DNA from: an uncultured Clostridia bacterium | Lineage (GTDB): Bacteria > Bacillota > Clostridia > Oscillospirales > QAKW01 | Reading direction: 5' to 3' | Length of the DNA: 5,174 bases | Assembly: GCA_944387905.1 (NCBI GenBank) | Contig: CALXGU010000118.1 | Span: forward strand, 1-5,174 | In this document: piece by piece, positions 1 to 5,174 of the stretch | Layout of the letters: every line of letters begins with the position of its first letter | How positions within the stretch are numbered: position 1 is the first letter of the stretch | The notes under the pieces: generated by a model | Database searches by the model: none | Told to the model about the DNA's origin: nothing | What the model saw: the letters and a program-made list of their open reading frames with translations, nothing else | Position numbers and translations under genes: made by a program

Positions 1-41
1 TTCAATGTGCAAAGTGTCATTTGTTTTGTGTAGATAAAACC

Positions 42-77
42 CGAGAGAGACAACTTCTTTACGAAGTGTCTCTCTCG
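42..77 (-). terminator. Intrinsic terminator after the ECF S-component gene, possibly bidirectional
   Basis: An inverted repeat pairs 42-51 with 68-77 (10 bp) and 53-57 with 63-67 (5 bp). A52 is a single bulged base and the loop is TTTAC (58-62). It begins 12 bases past the stop codon of the only gene that reads towards it. On the minus strand the stem is followed by GGGTTTTATC, a short U tract. On the plus strand it is followed, after a few bases, by six T residues (85-90), so it could also stop transcription arriving from the other side. The stem is long and near perfect, so a structural role is well supported. Termination itself is inferred from position and the U tracts. Confidence 0.75.
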
Positions 78-88
78 CGTACCGTTTT

Positions 89-613
89 TTATATATTATG
101 ATTTGACGTATAGTTTTTGAGCAAAAGAGTCACCGGCGGGATAAGAAGGATCTGAAGTATGATTCCCGGCAGTGATTCCGTAACAGCCGAGCTGATAAAC
201 GCTGAAAACGTGAACGGACTTGCATTAATGCCTGATATTGTCAGCATTGCCGCACCCCATATCAGTCTGCCCGATATCATTGCCGCTATAAGCGCAACAT
301 AGGAAAAGCCGAATTTTTTGGGAAGAAGTCTATACAGTATTCCGCAGACCAGACCGTAGGTCAAAAGTTCCGCCGACATTGCCGCGGCATTTGGCATCAC
401 CGGAGCGTGGAATATCACAAACCTTAAAATCGGAGCGGTAAATCCGACCGCCGCCGCCCAGTACGGACCGCACAGAAACGCACACAACAGAACCGGGAAA
501 TGCATGGGACACAGCATTCTTCCGAATGTGGGTATTTGTCCTGTCAGAAACGGCAGCGTCAGCGCAAGCGCTAGAAACAGTGCCGAAAATATCATTCGTT
601 TTGTTTTTGACAT
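89..613 (-). CDS. ECF transporter S component (substrate-binding membrane subunit), substrate unknown
   Basis: A 174-residue, strongly hydrophobic protein with about six membrane segments (roughly residues 8-23, 37-49, 52-68, 76-97, 104-126 and 137-165), the size and layout usual for S components of energy-coupling factor importers. These proteins bind a vitamin or similar small molecule in the membrane and dock on a shared EcfT/EcfA/EcfA' module, which is not encoded in this window. The first helix carries an AxxxA motif (A11-A15), the kind of small-residue face that S components use to contact EcfT. Other visible features are the MHFPVLL segment (37-43), the acidic residue E82 in a helix, and GRLIWG (115-120). 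The start at 613 is supported by GGAG (620-623) six bases upstream. It is the last gene before the hairpin at 42-77 and appears to have its own promoter (693-721) and a structured leader. The family call is firm, but I cannot assign a substrate: no recognisable riboswitch or neighbouring biosynthetic gene points to one. Confidence 0.85.
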   Translation of the reverse strand: MSKTKRMIFSALFLALALTLPFLTGQIPTFGRMLCPMHFPVLLCAFLCGPYWAAAVGFTAPILRFVIFHAPVMPNAAAMSAELLTYGLVCGILYRLLPKKFGFSYVALIAAMISGRLIWGAAMLTISGINASPFTFSAFISSAVTESLPGIILQILLIPPVTLLLKNYTSNHNI

Positions 614-628
614 GTTTGACTCCGTAAA

Positions 629-657
629 ACCGGCACAGCATATACAGCTGTGCCGGT
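629..657 (-). promoter_or_regulatory. GC-rich hairpin with U tract in the leader of the S-component gene (attenuator or upstream terminator)
   Basis: CCGGCACAGC (630-639) and GCTGTGCCGG (647-656) form a perfect 10 bp stem, extended by an A-T pair at 629/657, with a 7-base loop. Read on the minus strand, the stem is followed by UUUU (629-626) and then directly by the ribosome binding site ACGGAG (625-620). It could be the intrinsic terminator of the gene ending at 718. However, it lies downstream of a good promoter for the S-component gene, so transcripts from that promoter must pass through it. This would suit an attenuator or a translational control element. I do not recognise any described riboswitch in the roughly 70-base leader. 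Confidence 0.65.
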
Positions 658-692
658 GAATATTTTATAGCGGCTGTTTATCCGATATAAAA

Positions 693-721
693 AGGATAAC
701 AGAATATTTTGTTTATGTCAA
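693..721 (-). promoter_or_regulatory. Sigma-A-type promoter for the S-component gene, overlapping the upstream stop codon
   Basis: On the minus strand there is a perfect TTGACA at 721-716, a 17-base spacer, and TATCCT at 698-693 (4 of 6 matches to TATAAT). A TGT immediately upstream of the -10 makes an extended -10 (TGn). The -35 box overlaps the stop codon (718-720) of the preceding gene. Transcription would begin near 686, giving a leader of about 73 bases before the ATG at 613 that includes the hairpin at 629-657. The call rests on sequence match and spacing only. Confidence 0.65.
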
Positions 722-1839
722 TCTAAAAGTAAATCGCTGAAGAAAGCTCCCGTATAACCGTTTTTATAAGCCCAGCCTGCCGCGTCTGTAACTATTTTTT
801 CAAATTGGGGGATATATCTGCTGTAATACGGATAAAAATACTGCTCATGTATCATGAGCTCCAAAAATCCGGCTCTGTGCGGCTGCTGTTTTATCTGTTC
901 AAGGCGTGGTATCACCTGTTCGTACTTGGAAATATTGAGAACAAAGTCTATTCTTGCGTGAAGAATATCATCCTCAGTGTTTACCCAGAAATCCCGGTCA
1001 CCCACATGGCTTATAAGTTTATCTGGATAATAGTATGCAACAAGCGGATTGCCGTGAGAGGTAAATTCAAAATATCCGGCAAGACAGCGGTAGCCCATTT
1101 CTCTGAGAGCTTTTGTGCAGTCGCGTGTAGCCTCGCCGAAGTGGACGGTAGTCACCTTTGCAAGTGATTTTTCGCCCGCAAAGCGCTTTATCTGTTCCAT
1201 TACCTTTTGCGCGTCTTCTCTTATTCTCATTGCCGAGGTGTGCTTATACGGACAGTCCGGATATTCCGAACGGGCGTGGAAGGAAAGACGCAGCCAGTCT
1301 GAGTTCTGCTCGAACTCAGGCTTGAATTTATCTGTCATCATGGACAGGTTGAAGTACTGCTTGTTTTCATAAAAGGTATTCATATCGTCAGTCTCATAGA
1401 AAAGATTGAGATGTACCTTTGCGCCGTAAAGGTCATGAACGCGCTTATATACCGCCAGATACGGATTTTCGAAGATAGATTTATATGTATCCTTGTTGTC
1501 GTTTATATCTCTCAAAAAAAGTATGTTATCATCAGACGAAATACGGTATTTGTTTTCTGTTTTTCTGACGTCGAATACTTTTACTTGATCAGAATTTGTA
1601 CCGTCCGTTGCGGTAATTACCGTATCCTTGGGAAATACAGTGACATATGCGCTGTAATTTTGCCCGTCATACTGAGCGGGAATACCGTTTATTGAAACGT
1701 CGGCACCCGGGGCGGCTGACACGGTCGCTTTGATTTTCAGACCCTCGCCGCAAGCTGTGCCGTCATAGGAGTTCAGGCAGTCACCGTCTATAGGAAATAT
1801 AAAATGCAAGGGTCTGCTTTCATGAAAAAAATCGATCAT
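718..1839 (-). CDS. Unnamed protein with N-terminal beta-sandwich-like segment and polysaccharide deacetylase-like C-terminal domain
   Basis: A 373-residue protein with no signal peptide or membrane segment, so probably cytosolic. Residues about 30-92 are short alternating beta-type stretches (KIKATVSA, DVSINGIP, YSAYVTVF, TVITATDG) like an immunoglobulin-type sandwich. Residues about 100-373 look like a distant member of the glycoside hydrolase/deacetylase beta-alpha-barrel superfamily. Visible points are LFLRDIND (107-114), where the metal-binding acidic motif would lie, LSFHARSEYPD (185-195), HFGEATRD (233-240), and a closing MIHEQYFYPYY (329-339). H188, H233, H331, D111 and E332 are candidate metal or catalytic residues. 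Classical NodB motifs are not matched exactly, so deacetylase activity is not shown; the protein could be a hydrolase or a binding protein. The start at 1839 is supported by GAGAGGA (1854-1848) eight bases upstream. It seems to be transcribed alone from the promoter at 1871-1899. By eye it is more AT-rich than the oxidoreductase gene upstream. Confidence 0.6.
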   Translation of the reverse strand: MIDFFHESRPLHFIFPIDGDCLNSYDGTACGEGLKIKATVSAAPGADVSINGIPAQYDGQNYSAYVTVFPKDTVITATDGTNSDQVKVFDVRKTENKYRISSDDNILFLRDINDNKDTYKSIFENPYLAVYKRVHDLYGAKVHLNLFYETDDMNTFYENKQYFNLSMMTDKFKPEFEQNSDWLRLSFHARSEYPDCPYKHTSAMRIREDAQKVMEQIKRFAGEKSLAKVTTVHFGEATRDCTKALREMGYRCLAGYFEFTSHGNPLVAYYYPDKLISHVGDRDFWVNTEDDILHARIDFVLNISKYEQVIPRLEQIKQQPHRAGFLELMIHEQYFYPYYSRYIPQFEKIVTDAAGWAYKNGYTGAFFSDLLLD

Positions 1840-1870
1840 TACTATATTCCTCTCATATTATGTTTTTTTG

Positions 1871-1899
1871 ATTATAATGCAATCTAATATTCAAATCAA
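1871..1899 (-). promoter_or_regulatory. Sigma-A-type promoter for the deacetylase-like gene
   Basis: On the minus strand there is TTGATT (1899-1894, 4 of 6 matches to TTGACA), a 17-base spacer, and a perfect TATAAT (1876-1871). The predicted start near 1864 gives a leader of about 25 bases carrying the GAGAGGA ribosome binding site (1854-1848) and the ATG at 1839. It lies in a strongly AT-rich 99-base gap (1840-1938) that holds no other gene. I find no convincing terminator hairpin in the gap for the oxidoreductase gene that ends at 1939, so some readthrough from upstream is possible. Confidence 0.75.
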
Positions 1900-1938
1900 C
1901 TAAAACAAACACAATGTACTAAACAAAAAACGTATTGC

Positions 1939-3027
1939 TTAAAAGGCTCTGTTATCTCTTGCTGTCTCTATCAATTTCTGTACCTTTGCGGCGTCATCGA
2001 ACGACGGGCATGGCACAAGACCCTTGTCGATACTGTTGAGAAAACAGAAGTAGCTGTGGATATGCGCGCGCATCCAGCCGGGCAATACTGCGCCTGTCAG
2101 AAAGTCACACGGCGGGTCATATTTCTGCATGCAGTCTATTGTTTTGAATCCGCTCGCAGTGCCGTCGCTGCCGTCAAAATATCTAAGCCGTCCCGGGTCG
2201 GAAAGATCAAACATCAGAGCGCCTTTGCTGCCGTGTATTTCAAGCTTCAGCACATCGTTCATACCGGTTGCAAGCTTTGTCGCCTCGGCTGTTCCGCATG
2301 CGCCGTTTTTAAGACGGATCAGCATATACGCCGCGTCATCGCTGGTGACGGGAACATCTACTGAGTCCTGCCGGCGAGTAGGATAGAGCGTACGGGTTAT
2401 AGAGCTTATGGATTCTATTTCAGGGCAGACAAAGCATATCAGGTCGATGAGATGACTGCCCAGATCGTTGAGAACTCCGCCGCCCCGGTCTATCGGTGCG
2501 TTGCGCCATGCATACGGCTTTTGCGGATCGACAAGCGACGAGTGCGCAAATACCGCGCGGAAACTGATTATTTCTCCTATGGCATTGCTGTCCGTAAGCT
2601 GTTTGAGCCGCATGACAGCCGGCCAGAACCGGTGCTGAAAAGTCACCTGGCATACGCTTTTTGAATTGCGGGCAAGCTCTGCCAGGCGATAGGCCTGCTG
2701 AGAGGTCACGCAAAGCGGCTTATCGCAGTACACATGCTTTCCCGCAAGTATTGCCGCCTTTGCCTGGCTGTAATGCAGATGGTTGGGCGTACATATGTCC
2801 ACGATGTCGATTTCAGGGTTGTTTATAACGCTGTCAAAGTCAGTTGTCCAGTTTAAAAATCCGTACCGCTGTGCCCTGCGGCGCGTGGTTTCGGGGTTTC
2901 TTGAGCAGAGAGTATTGAGCACCGCTTTAAAATCACAGTCATAATAAAACGGTACAGACACCGCGCTGAGACTGTGCGTTGTTCCCATAAACCCCGCGCC
3001 GATAACGGCAATATTGTAGCTGCGCAT
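1939..3027 (-). CDS. Gfo/Idh/MocA-family NAD(P)-dependent oxidoreductase
   Basis: A 362-residue protein of normal length for this family, which oxidises or reduces hydroxyl groups of sugars, inositols and related compounds in the cytosol. The N-terminal Rossmann domain begins with the dinucleotide loop GAGFMG (10-15). Residues 77-86 (DICTPNHLHY) and 96-105 (GKHVYCDKPL) are the usual nucleotide-edge segments. K103 matches the catalytic lysine of the EKP motif, here with Asp (D102) in place of Glu. The C-terminal substrate domain has RGGGVLNDLGSHLID (181-195), with D188 and H192 at the family's usual active-site positions. At the end of the second beta strand the protein has CSRNPE (41-46); Ser-Arg where NAD-preferring members often have Asp suggests, weakly, NADP(H). 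The start at 3027 is fixed by GGAGG (3040-3036) eight bases upstream. It begins 23 bases after the Clp gene's stop and is probably cotranscribed with it. The substrate cannot be read from the sequence. Confidence 0.92.
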   Translation of the reverse strand: MRSYNIAVIGAGFMGTTHSLSAVSVPFYYDCDFKAVLNTLCSRNPETTRRRAQRYGFLNWTTDFDSVINNPEIDIVDICTPNHLHYSQAKAAILAGKHVYCDKPLCVTSQQAYRLAELARNSKSVCQVTFQHRFWPAVMRLKQLTDSNAIGEIISFRAVFAHSSLVDPQKPYAWRNAPIDRGGGVLNDLGSHLIDLICFVCPEIESISSITRTLYPTRRQDSVDVPVTSDDAAYMLIRLKNGACGTAEATKLATGMNDVLKLEIHGSKGALMFDLSDPGRLRYFDGSDGTASGFKTIDCMQKYDPPCDFLTGAVLPGWMRAHIHSYFCFLNSIDKGLVPCPSFDDAAKVQKLIETARDNRAF

Positions 3028-3050
3028 ATCCCGGTCCTCCGTAATGGTTG

Positions 3051-5174
3051 TTACTTAGCATTATAAACCATACGTTCGTTATTTACAATACCCTCCATAT
3101 CAAGCTCCGACTCAGTTATCAGCTGTTTTGTTTCGGATTTGAGCCTGCCGGATATCACCATGGCGGCAATGGGGTTTGAAACATGCTTTGTCACAAGCCG
3201 TCTGATATTTCTTGCGCCGAACTGGGATGTGCCGTTGAGTCTGCATACCATATCTGCCACGCTTTTGTCAAATTCTATATTTATTCCGTTTTTTTCAAGG
3301 CGTGTTTTTAGGCGGTCAAGCATAAGCAGAGTAATGCTTTGAATGTCCTTTTCGCTGAGCATCTCAAATACCGCCACCTCGTCTATACGGTTCAAAAGTT
3401 CCGGTCTGAGCGTGCTTTTCAGGGCGGTCAGTACAGCATCGCGTATCTGCCGGCTGTCTTTTGCGCCTGAAAATCCCAGCGGTATACTGCCAGCTTTCAT
3501 GGTGCCGATATTAGTGGTTAAAATTATTATCGAGTTTTTGAAGCTTGACACTCTGCCGTGTGAATCGGTCAGGACTCCGTCCTCAAGAATACCCAAAAGA
3601 ATATTCAATACCTCAGGGTGCGCTTTTTCTATCTCGTCAAAAAGTACTATGCTGTAAGGGCGCGAACGTATTTTTTCGCACAGCACCCCGCCCTCGTCGT
3701 GGCCGACATATCCGGGCGGAGAGCCTATAAGCTTGGCAACGCTGTGCTGTTCCATGAACTCGGCCATGTCCAGCTTTATCAGAGCCTTTGACGTGCCGAA
3801 CATCTCATCGGCAAGCACACGGCACAGCTCTGTTTTTCCGACTCCTGTCGTACCGCAGAACAGGAACGACGCAAGCGGGCGCGCCGGATCGCACAGTCCG
3901 GCTCCCGCTCTGATCAGCGTGTCGCAGACGCATTTTACCGCGGCTGTCTGGCCGATTATGCGCTTGTTTATCCTGTTCTCCATGCCCCGTAGCCGCTGTG
4001 CGCCCTCTTTGGTAAGAGCTCCCGCCGGAACGCCGGTCCAGCGCGATACGACCCGGCTTATGTCCTCTTCCGTAACGGTTTTTATATCCGTATCTGCCGC
4101 CCGGTCTTTTTCCAGCTTGAGCCTGTTTATTTCATCTCTCAGCTTTGCGGCGTCCTCGTAACGGCATGTTTTGATAAGCTTTTCGAGCATCAGCCTTTTT
4201 TCTGATATTATATTTCGGGTATCAAGCCACGGACTTTTCAGTATGCTCAGATGCTTGACTGATGCCGCCTCGTCGACAAGGTCGATAGCCTTGTCGGGGA
4301 GAAACCTGTCGCCTATATATCTGACAGACAGAGATACCGCCGCATCAAGGGCGCTGTCATCTATTTTTACGCTGTGATGTGATTCGAGCTTTGAACGCAG
4401 ACTGCGCAGTATGTCAAGCGTTGTCTGCTGACTCGGCTCGTCTATCATTACCGGTGCAAATCTGCGCTCCAGAGCCCGGTCCTTTTCTATATGCCGTCTG
4501 TATTCCTCGATCGTAGTCGCGCCTATCATTTTTATCTTGCCTCGCGCCAGGGCCGGCTTGAGGATGTTGCAGGCGTCTATTGCGCCTTCCGCCGCGCCGG
4601 CGCCTATTATGATATGCATTTCATCTACAAAAAGTATAATATCCGGATTTTTCTCCGCTTCGTCAAGTACCGCGCGCAGACGCTCCTCAAATTCCCCGCG
4701 GTATTTTGAACCCGCTATCATAGAAGTCAGATCCAGCATATATATCTGTTGTCCGGCAAGCGGAGGCAGAACATCTCCGCGGCTGATTTTGAGCGCAAGA
4801 CCCTCAGCGATGCAGGTTTTGCCCACTCCCGGTTCACCTATCAGACATGGGTTGTTTTTGCTGTGACGGGAAAGTATGCTCATGACCCGTTCCAGTTCTT
4901 CATCTCTGCCTATTGCGGGCAGGATTTTGCCCTGTTTTGCCTCCTCTACCAGATTTGTGGCAAATTTGGGCAGTACCTTAAGATTTTTCGCGGGCTTGGA
5001 TGACGGCTGTGCCGTCATCAGCTCATACAGTCCCAGTTTTTCGCGTACGGTCATGGACAGCGTCTTTGGATCCTGACCCAGTTTGGACAGGATCTGCATG
5101 CCTACGCACTCGCTTTCGGCTGCGATCGCCAGCAGCAGATGCTCTGTACCGACTGAGGTGAATCCGCATTTTTT
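3051..5174 (-). CDS. clpC: ClpC-type AAA+ unfoldase, 5' end outside the window
   Basis: Partial gene: 707 codons plus TAA are visible and the frame is open to the window edge (residues numbered here from 5174). The first visible residues, KKCGFTSVGTEHLLLAI, are Clp N-domain sequence, so the ATG at 5099 is internal and has no ribosome binding site. Domain order: end of the N domain (1-60); AAA+ D1 with Walker A GEPGVGKT (113-120), pore loop KYRG (157-160), Walker B ILFVDE (180-185) and arginine fingers ERRF (236-239); a short UVR-like middle segment (about 327-358); AAA+ D2 with Walker A GTTGVGKT (441-448), pore GYVG (488-491), Walker B IVLFDE (509-514), TTN (553-555) and sensor-2 GARNIRR (653-659). 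LGF (566-568) sits where ClpP-binding loops lie, so it probably feeds substrates to ClpP. The short middle segment argues against ClpB. Roughly 80-100 residues are probably missing compared with usual ClpC. None of ctsR, mcsA, mcsB or radA adjoins it on the visible side, so it may be a second, accessory ClpC-like protein. Confidence 0.9.
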   Translation of the reverse strand, partial: KKCGFTSVGTEHLLLAIAAESECVGMQILSKLGQDPKTLSMTVREKLGLYELMTAQPSSKPAKNLKVLPKFATNLVEEAKQGKILPAIGRDEELERVMSILSRHSKNNPCLIGEPGVGKTCIAEGLALKISRGDVLPPLAGQQIYMLDLTSMIAGSKYRGEFEERLRAVLDEAEKNPDIILFVDEMHIIIGAGAAEGAIDACNILKPALARGKIKMIGATTIEEYRRHIEKDRALERRFAPVMIDEPSQQTTLDILRSLRSKLESHHSVKIDDSALDAAVSLSVRYIGDRFLPDKAIDLVDEAASVKHLSILKSPWLDTRNIISEKRLMLEKLIKTCRYEDAAKLRDEINRLKLEKDRAADTDIKTVTEEDISRVVSRWTGVPAGALTKEGAQRLRGMENRINKRIIGQTAAVKCVCDTLIRAGAGLCDPARPLASFLFCGTTGVGKTELCRVLADEMFGTSKALIKLDMAEFMEQHSVAKLIGSPPGYVGHDEGGVLCEKIRSRPYSIVLFDEIEKAHPEVLNILLGILEDGVLTDSHGRVSSFKNSIIILTTNIGTMKAGSIPLGFSGAKDSRQIRDAVLTALKSTLRPELLNRIDEVAVFEMLSEKDIQSITLLMLDRLKTRLEKNGINIEFDKSVADMVCRLNGTSQFGARNIRRLVTKHVSNPIAAMVISGRLKSETKQLITESELDMEGIVNNERMVYNAK

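Noticed and set aside
1..41. Possible start of a further minus-strand gene, or an operator, beyond the hairpin
   Set aside because: An ATG is present on the minus strand, but it has no ribosome binding site and only a few codons before the window ends. I saw no clear palindrome.
657..692. Possible preQ1- or other vitamin-type riboswitch ahead of the S-component gene
   Set aside because: The segment is short and AT-rich, and I could not find the conserved core of preQ1, TPP, FMN, THF or cobalamin riboswitches. Only the simple hairpin is supported.
805..1695. Plus-strand open frames opposite the deacetylase-like gene
   Set aside because: Their translations match no family I know and overlap one another, while the minus-strand frame has a promoter, a ribosome binding site and coherent motifs.
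1861..1938. Terminator for the oxidoreductase gene in the gap after 1939
   Set aside because: The minus strand is T-rich here (for example six T residues near 1925-1930), but no stable GC-containing stem precedes the T runs.
2420..2713. Second minus-strand frame inside the oxidoreductase gene
   Set aside because: It is an out-of-frame reading of the conserved oxidoreductase, rich in Arg, Pro and Cys, with no independent support.
3343..4161. Long plus-strand open frames (3343-3657 and 3733-4161) opposite the Clp gene
   Set aside because: They lie opposite a conserved coding region, have low-complexity Ser-rich translations with no domain I recognise, and no convincing ribosome binding sites. 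They are mirror frames of the Clp gene.

Overview
The window reads as a piece of a Bacillota (Clostridia-like) chromosome. The reasons are a ClpC-type unfoldase with a UVR-like middle segment, an ECF-transporter S component, GGAG-type ribosome binding sites, and sigma-A-like promoters in AT-rich gaps. This is an inference from gene content; no rRNA or other taxonomic marker is present. All four genes lie on the minus strand, so transcription runs from high to low coordinates. I see no tRNA, rRNA, CRISPR array, insertion sequence or phage gene.

In transcription order, 5174-3051 encodes most of a Hsp100/Clp ATPase. The reading frame stays open to the window edge and already encodes Clp N-domain sequence there, so the true start is outside the window and the ATG at 5099 is internal. 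After a 23-base gap comes a complete Gfo/Idh/MocA-family NAD(P)-dependent oxidoreductase (3027-1939), probably on the same transcript. A 99-base AT-rich gap (1840-1938) holds a good promoter (perfect TATAAT, 17-base spacer, TTGATT) for the next gene (1839-718). That gene encodes a 373-residue protein with an N-terminal beta-sandwich-like segment and a C-terminal part that I tentatively place near the polysaccharide-deacetylase / glycoside hydrolase-deacetylase fold. It has no signal peptide.

The stop codon of that gene overlaps the -35 box (perfect TTGACA) of a promoter for the last gene. Between this promoter and the last gene's ATG is a perfect GC-rich hairpin followed by four U residues, which may be an attenuator or simply the terminator of the upstream gene. 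The last gene (613-89) is a six-helix membrane protein of the ECF S-component type; its substrate cannot be told from the sequence. A long near-perfect hairpin at 42-77 closes the unit.

The genes do not form a pathway I recognise. The oxidoreductase and the deacetylase-like protein could both act on sugars or sugar derivatives, and the S component takes up a vitamin-like compound, but no shared substrate is visible. Most of the window looks like ordinary chromosomal content. The points worth a second look are the Clp-oxidoreductase pairing, the unnamed two-domain protein, and the leader of the S-component gene.
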